From Stercorarius parasiticus (Eukaryota; Chordata; Aves; Charadriiformes; Stercorariidae), in NCBI GenBank assembly GCA_013396915.1, contig VWZL01002564.1, positions 186,001 through 250,000 of the forward strand: a stretch of 64,000 nucleotides of DNA, written 5' to 3'. The notes below the pieces were generated by a model. That model made no database searches. It was not told where the DNA came from and worked only from the letters and a program-made list of their open reading frames with translations. Positions within the stretch are counted from its first letter, which is position 1. Every line of letters begins with the position of its first letter. Positions 51,301-63,800 of the stretch are shown piece by piece. The position numbers and the translations under genes are program-made.

Positions 51301-52817
51301 TGTTCCAGATGCTTGTCCAGACACTGAACGCATGAAGTAAAGAAACAGTTCCTGGTACAGGCATGAAACCACCACTTGACACCACACGCACACACAAATT
51401 CTGATCAAGGCTTTTCCTCCAGATTTTGGGACATATACGGTATCAGTTTATTGAGTCATGGCAAGAGACAGCTTTTTTGAAACTTAACAGCACGTCCTGT
51501 GGATGAGTATGTATATGCTTTATGTATTGTATTAGAAATGTAAACATTTGTCCTTGTTTATTTAAATATTGCACACCATATAACTACAAGCTAAGCACTG
51601 AAATAGCAAAGTGACAGGCAAATTAGCAATGCCTAAATCAATTTAATTGCTAAACTATTAAATGCTTTGAGTACTAATTTCAAAATTTCTAACATTACTT
51701 TTATTGTGAAATATATACAATCACACATATAAAAATTATTTGCTTTTCAGTTGCTGTGCTATCAAGTAGGCAGCACTTTGGGACTGTGATCTCCACAAGC
51801 TCTAGAGAAATTACCCTGAGCACACTTCTGCAGTTTTCACAAGACGACTATAGTGAGGTTCCCGTGTGTAATTAGTTCACCTTAAATTAAGTTTATTATG
51901 TTTGCACTTGCTTATTCTTTATTGGCATTAAAACTAGTTACATCTCTAATGCAACAGGTTGGTGCCGGTGGAAGAGGGAAGGAGCCTCCATGGCCCAGAG
52001 GGAAGCAGCAATGGAGTGACCACACAGCTGGCCGTGACTTCTTGGGTCTTTCTTGTGAAACATGTAAGATCAGCTGCTAAATAAGCAGCGCTTTAGTAGT
52101 CTGCTAAAGGCCGCTTCTTCGTTCCCTCTTTGAAGGAAAATGAGGACAAATGAGGCTCAATGATGCCACCTCGTCCTTTAATGGGATGAATCACAATGTG
52201 AGGAAACCTCGGGCTGGGACACAACCATACTTCCCTCGGGGGGGAAATGCTTTTCCTCTTTCAGAGGAGCGCCATCACTTCTGTTCCCTAGGAAAATCCC
52301 AGTGGGACACCTCCAGCCAACGTCCTCCTGAGGCATTGTGCCCTGATGGGAGGCAGTTGAATACAGATGGTGGGGAGGTATCTCCAGACAATGGGGTGTG
52401 AGAAGGCACCCATCTCCTGGGAATCAGATGAACAAGCAGGAAGTTGAGACCCAGCCTATTATCTTGCTCGGGCAGGCAGGGAGACAGAGCTGACGAGGAT
52501 GCCTGTGGCTATATAATGAAGTCCTATTCTTAGAAATCAGTAATGGGTAAACTTCATCAGTAATTTTCCAATTATATGTTAATGCCCGTTTGTTGACCGT
52601 GAAATTTCTCAGATCGACAAACTTTTATAAAACTACAGAGAAGTTTCCCAGTAGAGCCCCCTCAATCTTGAGTGTTTGGTTTTGGCTTTTTTTTTTTTCA
52701 TTTTAAGAGCTTTGTCCTTTGTTTTGTGTTGATAAATTCAAGCCTCTTTTTCAGGTGCCCAGTTCCCTTCATGGCGGCTTCACAGCAGTTTTAATTTAAG
52801 AGCTGCTTATAGTCATC

Positions 52818-53224
52818 TCAGTCTGTCAGAAGCACATCTCTCTTCCCTTTCATCTTTCTGTAATCCCTTGCTTGATGCAGATAACGAAGCCCGCTCCTGA
52901 TCAGTTGCTCCTCTGTTCTCCTGTTGCAGTTCACACCCTCCACTGCAATCGCTGATGCCAAATCCCACCAGACTCTCCTCAGATTCCTTAAAAACTCGGA
53001 TTTCTCGCCTGCCGCTGACAAATCATTTCTCCTCCCACGTGAGCTCGCAGATCCACCACATCATTCTGGACTGGAGGAGCTTTCTCTTCTGCTGCGACGT
53101 TAGAAATTGCTTGGTAAAACAGGGCAGCGGCACCAGAAGTTAAACGTTCATCCTTTTTGTTACAAACTTGAAGCCTGCCAGTACACGTCTGACAGATTAA
53201 ACTATACTCCTCTCGGCCTCTCAT
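52818..53224 (-). other. Two overlapping minus-strand reading frames, one Myb/SANT-like in part
   Basis: A 78-codon frame (53224-52988) and a 67-codon frame (53021-52818, opening on a TTG, no ATG) overlap in different phases. The second contains LRRVWWDLASAIAVEGVN, then RTEEQL and SGLRYL. This spacing of W, A..I, G, R-T and Q-L resembles the C-terminal half of Myb/SANT-like DNA-binding domains of the MSANTD/NAIF1 type. The matching N-terminal half was not found, and no splice structure joins the frames. It could be a decayed gene fragment, an antisense transcript of the adjacent CpG island, or chance. Confidence 0.2.
53036..53041. promoter_or_regulatory. E-box CACGTG near the second CpG island
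   Basis: A palindromic CACGTG in the context TCCCACGTGAGC, about 230 bases left of the CpG island. It matches the USF/MYC-type E-box. A six-base match alone is weak evidence. Confidence 0.3.
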
Positions 53225-53269
53225 CTCCAGTCGTTCGCTGAACTCGCCTACGCCCTGCAGCCATCAACA

Positions 53270-54215
53270 TGGCCTCTACAGGCGAGGCCTGTCCTTCCAC
53301 AGCGCCTTTCCCCGCACCGGTAGAGCACACGGTTTCCCTTTTCACAGGTGAACGTTATAGGCGGTCGGTTTTATCAAATAACCCCTGGAAAAGGTGGCGA
53401 GGCCCTCCCGGGGCGGGGAGCTGCCCTCAGCTGGCCGGGCCCTGCCCTCAGCCGGCGGGAGGCGCCCCCTCCCCCCCCCGGGTCCTTTTTTCCTTCCGAA
53501 ACGGCCCCTTGGCAGCAGGGGGGAAGGTGTCCGGCAGCTCCCGGAGGACGCCAGAGTGGCCGGGTCCAGCCGCCCGGGCCATCAGCCCGGCCTCCGCGGC
53601 GGCCCCACGGGGCGGGCCGGGGGAGGAGGGCGGCGCGGCGCCGAGCGGAGCCTCCTCCCGGGCTGTTCTTCCCCGGCCGGACGGAGAGCGGCACTGTGTC
53701 CCCGCGGCGCACGCTCCGCCGGAGCCTCCCCCNNNNNNNNNNNNNNNNNNNNNNNNNNNNNNNNNNNNNNNNNNNNNNNNNNNNNNNNNNNNNNNNNNNN
53801 NNNNNNNNNNNNNNNNNNNNNNNNNNNNNNNNNNNNNNNNNNNNNNNNNNNNNNNNNNNNNNNNNNNNNNNNNNNNNNNNNNNNNNNNCTGCCGTTGTGG
53901 TGTGGGCTACGGGCGCTCCGCGGCGTGAGGCGCTGTCTGCCTGCCCTGCTCCACCTTCCTCGCCCCTCAGCATGTAAGGCGGCCTCTCCTCTCAGAAACA
54001 CCGACTGCCGACCCCGGCAGCCCCGGGGAGGGCGGCGGTCCCGGCCTGCCCCGCCCCGCTGGCGGCCGCGGCCTGTGCGGCGGCACCGGGCGCTGGAGGA
54101 AGGGCCGGGGCTGGCGAGGCGGTGTAAACGCGTCGCCCCCCTGTCCCGAGAAAACGGTGCGCAGTGCCAGGGAGCTTTAAAAGCGTGTCCCGAAGGGCAG
54201 AGCCCCGCATGATAA
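53270..54215 (+). promoter_or_regulatory. Second CpG island, probable promoter of the neighbouring gene (N4BP2 expected)
   Basis: A roughly 950-base GC- and CpG-dense island, broken by an N gap at 53733-53888. Long frames through it are composition artefacts. In other vertebrates PDS5A lies head-to-head with N4BP2, which has an untranslated first exon. The island about 17 kb upstream of PDS5A on the opposite strand is therefore most simply the N4BP2 promoter. One possible donor is CAT|GTAAGG at 53974. No N4BP2 codons, such as the CUE-domain coding exon, were found in the window, so the assignment rests on remembered gene order alone. Confidence 0.6.
53733..53888. other. Assembly gap (156 N)
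   Basis: Unresolved bases in the most GC-rich part of the second CpG island. Any first exon or transcription start there is hidden. Confidence 0.99.
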
Positions 54216-56740
54216 ATCCACCCCCTGCAAAACGAAATCAAAGGGGTTTTAGTACCTGAAGGGCTTGTTTGGTTTTGAACGGTCGAGGACCGCTGAAATG
54301 TGTCGTATCGTGTGGTTATTTAAGTTGGGTCCTTTGTAGCGCAATGTTCCCACGTGCTGATCGAGTGCCATATGGTCACTGGGGCTTTGGAGGACCCTGA
54401 CTTCAAAGGAGAGGAAAAAAACCCCACGTATTTACTACTACTTTTCCTAACTCTTGTGCTAAATAACTAAGAATAGTTTGACTGTTAAGAGACACTTAAA
54501 ATGTTTTTATACAGCGTCTTGACAAAGTTTAGTATGCATCTCAAGTCTTTCGGTAGGACCTTGCAGTGAAAAGATGAGAATAATTCATATAGGACTTATC
54601 CAAAATACTTTTGGAGTTTTTCTGCTTATTTCAGGTAAAGCAAAAGAACAGAGAAGATAACGTGGTTGCTTTTCATCCATTTCACCTTCACTGGAATAAA
54701 AGCTTAAGTTAATATGTCTTGGGATGTGATTAGAGAGCCAAAGGTTGAGATACAAACCTGAAGCAAATTACAGAAGGGCAGAAAAAATTAAGTGTGGTAC
54801 ATGTTTGTTAGCATGAGAGTTTTAGCCCTGATTCATATGGGTACGGTCACAATGACTAGGGCAGGGCTCGCTTGTGTCATGTGCTTGCAGCACTTTCAAG
54901 TTGCAGTAGTTTGTGTTCCTATAGATTATGTGAAGAGCTTGTGAAGGAAATTTAACAGCATCAAAGCACATCTTAAAAATCCTTTAATTTCTTCTTTATA
55001 GGCTTTCTCCTGTTGTTTTGTTTGTGTTTTGTTTTTAACTGTGGAATTGCACTGTATTTTTTGTGGTCTTGTTTACACTTCCTTTTTTTTTTTTTAAGAT
55101 CTCTTCCTCTACTGTGTTAACATTAATGCATTTCAGATGAGGAACGCACTGATGTAGAGGGAAGCAAGGTTCTTAGTGTTACCAAGGTGAAACTCCAGTA
55201 GTACCTGGCAAAAATGTTAGCCTAGGCATGGCGTTGGGAAACATTCATGGTATACTTATAGCTGTTTCACTTTATGGTGTAGGTGGCTTGTTAGCTGTGA
55301 CTTTGTCCATTTTACAAGAGAAAATTACGTTGTCTTGAATTAGTGTATAAACATGTTGTAATAGGGACTTCGTGGAGATGTAGTTCTGAAGTGTTGCATG
55401 GTTTCTTGTCTTTCACTCCTGCCTGTGTATGGATCTGTATTTTGTGCTAAATGGCTGACATAATCAGTATAATTATGATTTTATATAGAGTTCTTCTGCA
55501 TGTGAATTTAGCTCTAAGTTTAGCTCTGAAGTTCCTGAATTACTAATCCTTGAGTTTTAGGAAGTTGCTGCCTTTGTTTTTCTTACAGAGGCTCTGCTAT
55601 TATAAACATGTCAGTAGGGCATTAATTAGCTGTCAGTTACACCGCCTCTCAGAATTAGGTAAGGCTGTACATTGATATTTTCTCCTGAATCCAGCTGTGG
55701 TTATGGAAAAGGTTAGGTTTTCCAGCTGTTTCTTCTTGCAACTCGACTGGGGTTTCTTGATCTCCTGGTGGGTTGATTTATGTAACTGATCTGTGTTCCA
55801 TCTCAAAAATTGCCTGTGTTAACTTGAACCGCCATTATAACCATTTAAATGGACCTGGCTGATGTTTTTTTCAAGTCATCTAAGGTGAACTCATGTGAAC
55901 TACTTTCTGAAGGTAAATGACACGTTTAAGTCTCTATCAAGTAAGTAATGACAGTCATTTGAAGGCTGTGAGCTTTTTGTTGATGTACAAATCAGGATGA
56001 GGTCATCTATCTGTGGTTTACATTAAGCTGAAAATAGTTTTTATCTTTTTAATAGCTGCATAATGGCTGTGTGTGTGCTGTGTTCAACAGGCCTAGTGGC
56101 TTCAGCAATGGAACTGCATTTGAATGTACGAAGTAGATATAATTGCCCGGATAGGTCTGTGTAATGTAGTTGCCAGCCTAGGACCTAATATGCGATTTTT
56201 TTTTTTGCTTGTTTTTCCCCAGAAAATATTTAGAATGTCTATATGAATAAGCTATTCTCATTCCTGTCTTGCTTTCTTTATGTGATTTGGTTTCTTGCTT
56301 TTTTTTTAAAGTTCTAATTGTATGATGCAACTTGAACAGGTGTGTGGGTTGGCTAAGTATATTATGTATCACTATAGTATGTTCCTGTTCATGAAATTCT
56401 GGAGACGTTCTCATGTTGCTGGTGTGGGTGGACCACCACCAAAGTTTACAAGCTGCTTTATGTCTCTTTCCAACCTGACTCCTCAGCTTCCTGATGTGGC
56501 TGCTACTGTTCTGAGGTTACTGCTTAATAGATAAAAAAAATGGTAAAAAATCTGGCTTATGTTCCAGCGCACCTTGTGCTCTCATGCTCTGGCATTTGTG
56601 ATCTTGCAAGTCTCCTGTTCTTGTAAATGCTTTCTGCAGACCTGAACACATCTTCATTTTGTTTCTGTGTTTGAGCCAGTGCTGAAGTCCAAAAATTTCT
56701 TGTGCTTCAGCTTTGTCCCCGTGTGCAACAAACCTTAATT

Positions 56741-56815
56741 TAGAGTCACAGAACTGAAAACTGTGTGAGGCAGTTAGGAGGGAAGTGGCAGCTGGGGATC
56801 ACCAGAGTGCAGCAC
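56741..56815 (-). mobile_element. Possible diverged CR1 3' end
   Basis: TAGAGTCACAGAACTG is followed by GTTAGGAGGGAAG and CTGGGGATCACC. The order resembles the minus-strand CR1 tail: AATCACAGAATC, then GTTGGAAGGGACC, then CTGGAGATCATC. The match is partial with insertions, so this is tentative. A 73-codon frame (56785-57006) begins inside it and is not thought to be a gene. Confidence 0.35.
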
Positions 56816-59800
56816 TGTATACATCACGGACTCGAAGATCTTCAGCAGACCTTCAGGAAGAGATTATACTGCAGAAAGCTGTCCAGACAGTGCTGCCTTT
56901 GGGTTATTTTGTGTATCACATGCGAGGGGAAGCTGTGGAGCTGAGAAGCCTTTGTCTGTGGAAGCAGCAGAACCAAGACCTGGTCACATTGCAGAAGCCC
57001 TGTTAGATGTCTACATAGGTCTGAAGATTCATGCTCTGGAGTCTGTCTTTGACAGCTACTTCCCTTTGTTCCCAGACGCGTTAGAGTTGCGGCATCATCT
57101 ATAAGAAGGAAGTTAATCTGTCTTCATTTGCATCAACAAGTAAAGCAAGCCAAGGTTTGGGGAAGTAGCATTTGCATTTATTGCCAGTCCTGACTGCTGC
57201 CAGTGCAGAAAACTCTAAATAAAAGTATTCTTTCAATTTTCCACTTTTCCTTCCTCTGTAATGCCACCTGCATTTGTGCCCATAATAATAAGCCTCACCT
57301 GTGATCTTCAGTAATACTTCTCTTTTACAGTATCTTCTCATCTTGATGGAACCAGTCCTCACTCACTCTCGCTGTTGCCCTTTTGCTGGCTTTCCAAGCA
57401 CTAAAATAAGTGCTCATCCTTTGGCCAGGTCTCAGTCACAGAAACAAAATAAAAATAAATCCTTAAGAAACATGAAACGGTAATATAGCAGACTACAGCA
57501 GTATTAAAATAAACCTCATTAGGAGAGTTTTGCTCAGCTTTATAATGTTATATTTTCCTTTTTTTTATCAGACTCAGATACTTTGTGCATTAGACTATAT
57601 TGTAGCTTCTTAGCTAGATATTGCCAGAGTTGCAATTTATAAAAGATTACAAGCTATTTCCAGCAATTCAGAGAGGCACGAAGTCTTGAATTACAAGATT
57701 CAAGCACTGCTGTCTGTATGAAGGCTTTCTGGACACAGGTATGAAAGATCATCTGGGGAGGATGTGAAAGGAAATTCTGTTGTGCTGAGGAACTGTAATT
57801 CTGCGGAGATGTGTTACTTTTATTCACTGCCCTTCAGCCTGACTTTCGGACAGAGTCTCTGGAAACATGATGTGGGCAAGTTGCAGCTCCACCTGGCAGT
57901 TCTCTTTTCTCTTTCCAGATCTTTCTCTCTCTTACTGTTTTATAATGTGGAACAGGAATACAGTCTTAAACAGTATCACTGATTACAGGTGTGAAACTGC
58001 AGAAGCACCACTGCAAAAAAAAAAAAAAANCACCCCCTCCACCTAAACAAGGAAAACAGCTGCTTGTTGATTATTTTTTTTTCTAGCTTGTCAGGCTGCA
58101 TATCTGTGTGCTCCATAATCCCAAGACTAATTGGGGTTTTTTTGCTACCTCCCAAGCTTTGACCTTCAGCACACAGCAAAAGGAAGGTGAGTGCAAAAGT
58201 AGTTCTTACCAAGTAGACCTGGCACTGGAGAACTTGCTTACTGGTGGCTCTCCTCCTCCTACCTCACTGCTTTAGTCGTGTGCACCCAGCAGGAGATCTG
58301 CCTGTCTTTTAGAGAGCACCATTCTGGGAGCTTGTGCTTACCTTTACGGAGGGCCTTTAGCAAGAGCAGCTGCCCGGCTTAAAAGGAAACTGCGTGATGT
58401 GGAGTTCTGGAGTTTGACAGCTTCTGTCACCTGTCAAACACCCTCTGACTGTCACTGCAGGTTGACTTCTCCTCCTGATGTGGCCCGTGGAGAAAAGCCT
58501 TTGAGTCCTTCCTAGCGAACAGGGCTCTGCTTTTCCTGAAAGTTGCGTTTACTTCCTAAGCATCTACTTTGGATGAGGTTGGGCTGGTTTTGTACTCTTG
58601 AACTGTGTACTTGATGGACAAAGTTTTTGTTCTGTATTCAAAGCAAGATTTATTTTCTGCTGCTGCCTCAAAAGAATCTGTCTGGCTGGTCCAGGCAATA
58701 CACAGGGCTTAACAATCACAAAAGTGGAAAAAAATGCCCTAGCAGAGCAGATTGCATAAAGCAAGTGTATTGAGACGTAGGCGTCAGTGTCTTGCACTTT
58801 GACAGAGTTTGATGTGAAATAGAGGAGCTTAGTTAAAACTGTTGTAACAGCCAAAGCCCTTGGAACAACCAGTAGGAATAACACTGAGTGAGAGAAGGAA
58901 AAGACCAGAAAAGATGCTTGAAGTGTTTTTAAAAGCTCTTTGTCTCTAGCTGGGTATAGATTTTCACACTAAGTAACATATTGGTTAGGTGGCGTGTGCT
59001 GTTGCTGACTGCTGTCAGAAATGGAAGCGCACAAAAGGTTCCCAAACTGTCTCCTTTGCTACTCTTAACGCTTATTGAAAAAAATCTGCTGGAAGGCATT
59101 TCCTTTTTTCCTTCCCCGTTTTACCTTGTGTTTTTTAGAGAGGGGACTAGAATGTTGTTTAAAAAGAAAAGCTTCTTGTGTAAATACAACTAGAGTACAA
59201 TGATTGGGTGTCAGTTTGATTTCATTGGATGTTTTTTCTCTATTTATTTTTTTTCTCTGTTTCTATTTAAATACTTACTTGTTTTACTCCAATTATGAGA
59301 CTTCAAAGTGCAAGTGAAAAAATGTGGAAATAACCTTGGTATTTTAATGCGTGTGTTCGTAGAGCTTGATTCAGAAAGCAGAAATCTGAGTAGTGGAAAT
59401 AATGTAGCATTACGCCGTTATCAGGTACAATTCAGCCTTTTCATTCTGTTCTAGTCTGAATTTATATTCAGAAATGAAATGTTCTGTAAAATTGAGCCTT
59501 TCCTGGTGTATTTTTTGTGAAACCACGTTTGAGAGTGGGGTGAATAGTGTTCTCTGCCTGCAGCCTGTCCTTTACTTCGTAAATTTGGATCCTCATCATC
59601 AAGTTCTTGCTTATGTGAAGTGCTGTGTATGTTTCGATGACAATTCTTAACTCCTTAGAGCAGTGGAGTGAGGTTAGGTGCAAAATGGGAGATGGGTTTC
59701 TCCATCTCTTGTGAAGAATGTTACAAGGTAGTTGAGTCCTCAGCCTGTTATGTTAGGTGTGCGACAGAATACTTGTTCCAAATTCTTTACCTGATTTAGG

Positions 59801-60828
59801 TGTGTATGCTCATAGGTGTGGTTTGTTTTGCCTTTTTTTTTTTAACTGATTTTAATTTGATTGAAAGCATGAGACTGTTGTCAGGAAAGTGAGCTCTAGG
59901 CTGATTAGGCTAATATGTACACTGTAATTAAATCGAGCTTTGACTACATCTAACATCTTTGGTGTCTACACAGTGGATTAGGAGTTTGCAGCCTCTTGCA
60001 GTGTTTTAGCATTGGTAGGGCATTGCAAGTTAGTGGTGTGTCTGTAAATATGTATTCTGATTTTGATGTTCCAGGTTTTCTTTGCCTAATTCCCCGCATG
60101 ATGGAACAAATCTTTTCTTGACCAGCATAGATATGTAAACCTCTTCAAGATGGTTAAGAACTGTGGTGAAGAACTAAGCGGAATGACAAGTGAGGAAACT
60201 TAATTTTATTCCTAATTCTGCTGCTATTATGTTATTTCTTTGCCTAATGTAAGTCAGCTTTTTTAGATGGCAAATCAGTAGCTGAAATCAAGTAGGTGGT
60301 ATCATCCTTAGGAAAAGTTACATTTGAGCTCAACTTGGCATGTTGTGTACTTTGTCAGTAAAATATTAATTGTTTTTAGTAGATTAAGCACAGCTATGTG
60401 TATAGCTTGTTGTTAAAACTCTGCTTTATTGCATGGTCTGTGAGCAAAATATCAATTTTAATTTGTGTTCTGATCATTCCTTTGCCAGGAGGGAGCATCC
60501 ACTTCTGCTGACATCTAATTTTTATGTTTGAAAGTATGGTTTCCTGACAGAAGAGTGCATTATATTTTTTTAACAGCAGATTTTTATTAAATGTGCCATC
60601 AGTTGTGGTTTTGGAAAGATGAGGAGGGACCTACTGTGGGGCAACTCAGTGAAGCTGAAAATGTAAGTTCTATGCAATTACTATTTTATTTGAATTACAA
60701 ACGTAGATTTATTTTTTTTCAGTGTCCAGCATGTCAGTATATATACATGTGACTGTTTTTTAAAAGCCAAGAGATTAAAATTAACATTACATGATAAATA
60801 TTTTATGTAGTTTGAAATTAAAAATTCT

Positions 60829-60876
60829 TTAAAAACCCCCAAAACCAAAAGCAACCAAAAAAGCCCAAACCAACCT
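60829..60876. repeat. A/C-rich low-complexity tract
   Basis: AAAAACCCCCAAAACC followed by CAACC and CCAAACC steps on the plus strand, similar to the tracts in the PDS5A intron. Confidence 0.7.
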
Positions 60877-63800
60877 CTTCTATATGGGAGTTAATGTCCT
60901 TAAATTGATCAGAGAAATTTAAAAATATATACAAATCAGGCAGCTTTCGTCATATTGTTTGAGTATCACATTATGTCAAGGCTGGAGAAAGGAAGAGAAG
61001 TAATACTGACAGCTTATTTGTCATTTGAACTTGATTACAGTTAAACCAGAGATGTCCCAGGCTGCTGAATGCTTTTAGTAAACCTCAAATAGTGGTTAGA
61101 ATATTTTTCTCATCTGTTTGCTTAAAAAATAAGTTCTCATAATGACTTTGAAAAATTATGTTTACTGATGATTGTTTCCTGATTGCAGTATCTCTGATTT
61201 AAAGAGCTTTGTCAATACTTTGGTATCAACTCACTCACTTAAAGTGGTTTAGTATAGTTCTTCCTTTATTATGTGTGTGCTCTCTCTTCTTGAATGCTAC
61301 CTGTTTCCTTCTCTTACTGTACTTGAGATTATATGTGTAATATGACTTGCAGTCAGTCCACTCTACTCAAGAATTTTGACAGATCTTGAAAATGCAAGCT
61401 ACCACGTGTGGCTTCTAAGAAGATATCCCAGTGTAAAAGACATATGAGATGTGTCAGGCCTTAATCAGATCTTTATTCATCAGCTGCATATGCATTTTCG
61501 TACTACACTGAAAATGAAACAACAATGCGCGTCTCAAGCCTGAGACATATTGCTTTTCCAGAAATTATACAATGGTCAGATGGTGCCTAATATTGTTTTA
61601 TAGTAGCTTTTGTTTGATTTTGTAAAAATACAGTTCTTCAACAATATATAGCAGTTCTTAGAAAGCAAAGGGGAAGTTCTAGCTTTTGCTATGGAAAACA
61701 AAAGATGTTTACCTGGACAAATCCGGTGTAAACATGACTCATGCCTTTTAGCTTAGTTTTAGAAAATGCATTTGTCGCCTTATATTTTATTTTTTTTTAC
61801 ATTTGTTCAAAGTTCTATGAGAATTCTTTACAGCAAGTGTGCGGATTCAACAGTACTGCTTAGCAATGTGAAGGCTTGTGTATGACAAGTCTGTTAGCAC
61901 TTACTTCCGAACAGAAATGAAATCTTATCTCTTCTAAAAATAACAAAATAACACATTTGGTTTTGGAGGGTGTTGGGGATGCCCACCCCACCCCCCTTAG
62001 ATTTTCATTTGGATGGTTTAAATGTCTTGAATTCTTTATAAATGTCATAAGAAAGAGTACCATTTGATTTTTTTTTTTTTAATTTTCTTTTTTTTCCCTC
62101 TAAGGATAAATTACAGTTAAGTTGAAGTTAAGTTACAATTTGCTTTACCTATGTTGGAGCCTGGAAGGGTTGGGTATTTTTTAACATTTTTTCCCCTTAA
62201 TGTGAGGAGTCTGATCAGGATGACTATTATGCTGCTGCTATTTTGGATTAATTTCTTCTATGGGCAATTGTATTAATGAAAATAAAATGGAACATTTTGG
62301 ATCATGTGTCTGCAAGGGAATTCCTTTGCAGTAAGTACGGTGATTTAAATTCACTCCATGCTTTATGGAAGACTTTAAAATATATTTTCCTAAGACTGTA
62401 ATGTTTCATCAATTAGTTTATCAGTTTAGGTATGAGAGTGCAAAAAATGGTGAGGGAGGGGGGAAAAAAACCCTGCATATTTCTTCTCTTCTGTATAACT
62501 GACAGACACTTCATATTTATTGGGAACACTGGTCAACTTTAATTTTTTCCCCTAGGGAATTATAAACACATTCTTAGAACTAGTTTATGAAATTATTTGT
62601 TTTCCTTTCACTGCAAAGGGAAGTTGAATGTTGTTAGTAAGGTGCTGAGATCTCAAGTAAGACCTGAGATCTTGCTCCATCCTCTTGTTGTGCCAGGTTG
62701 GCCACTTGTCTACGCTTCATTGTTCTGCCTGTCAAAAACAGGAAAGAAAAATGTGTTGTGTTAGGTTGATTATGTTGGTACCTGCCTGTTTCTGTAGTGA
62801 CTGGCTTGCCTGTCATGGATGCTGATCTCTGGCTACATGTGTCTGCGCCTACAGAATATCTGTGATGCATCCATCCAGCTCCTTAGGGGTAGCAGTACTG
62901 CCTGAGGCTCATAATCTACCATCGGAAATAAACTCTGCCCAGCTAGAAAGATGATGATGTTAAAGTGCCCTGACCTGACAAATCTACTCTTTCTCTTGTA
63001 GGTTAGTAGGGTTTGAAAATTGTATTATTTTGAGAGAATGCTGATATCTTAATATCTCTTATTTGTAAGATTGCTTAATTTGGAAGGTAATTCTCATGCA
63101 GGCAGATTTTTGTACATGTGTTTGTTTGGGAGGAGATCCTTAATGTCATGAGATGTGTATTTCTCAAGAACTATGAGTGAGGAGGTGCTCGTGGGTTTTG
63201 TTTTGCTTTGTTTTTAAAGGTGAAGTTGAGACTGCTACAGGAGTATTGTTTTTCATCAGTGCTGAAATGAAACAGCTGTTTCTTCTAATTGGATGCGTGT
63301 CGAACGGCGTACCCAGAACTGACTAGCGAACCTCTGAGTATATTGCAGCCTCTGGCTTATTGTCTAGAATTCACTTTCAATGTGTTCAGCACAGCCCTGT
63401 TCTTCTAAATCATTATGTTATTACAACTCCATTTTCATCTGTGAGGGGAAAAAACCCACCCTCATCTACAGCAAACTACAGACTGATTCATATTATGTTA
63501 TCCAGAACCAATAAATATAGCTGACCTGCAAGTCTGGCTATTAGGTTATTCAAAATTATTTCCTCCTTCATAGTAAACTGATTTTCAAAAGGAGAAGCTT
63601 GAATATCTGAAAAGGCATGTCCCTAGATAAAATCCTCTGTAAAGTTCAAGTTTGCTCTTAAAAGCAAGTGAAAATTTTTCCCTTCAGTTGAGCATGTTGG
63701 TGTTATGTCTTATGTAATACAGTAGGGTGTGCTTTGTATGTGTGCAGGCATCTATTTTTATATATTTTTATTGTGCTTGGTAATATCAACAGAAGACACT

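Larger units (their letters stand above)
36241..52817. other. Intergenic stretch, no gene identified
   Basis: About 16.6 kb between the PDS5A promoter island and a minus-strand frame pair left of the second island. It is AT-rich, with few repeats and short homopolymers such as the C-runs at about 40.21-40.23 kb and T tracts at 48.34-48.37 kb. I recognise no known protein, tRNA, snoRNA or microRNA here. Several short exon-like open segments with good splice signals occur, notably minus-strand 40623-40787 and plus-strand 49802-49953. None matches a family I know, and their frames do not join into one convincing gene, so they are listed only as findings. Confidence 0.7.

Noticed and set aside
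53455..53475. CTCF-like GCGCCCCCT word in the second CpG island
   Set aside because: Only the C-rich core matches; the flanking TGG part of the motif is absent and the tract is a simple C run.
53269..54241. Long reading frames (up to 272 codons) through the second CpG island, including one starting MASTGEACP with a good Kozak context
   Set aside because: They cross the second N gap and consist of P/R/A/G-rich translation expected of any GC-rich DNA in all frames. No known protein begins this way to my knowledge.
58150..58195. Perfect donor GGAAG|GTGAGTG after a plausible acceptor
   Set aside because: The segment between the nearest acceptor-like CAG and the donor is only about 17 bases, and no reading frame or upstream exon supports it.
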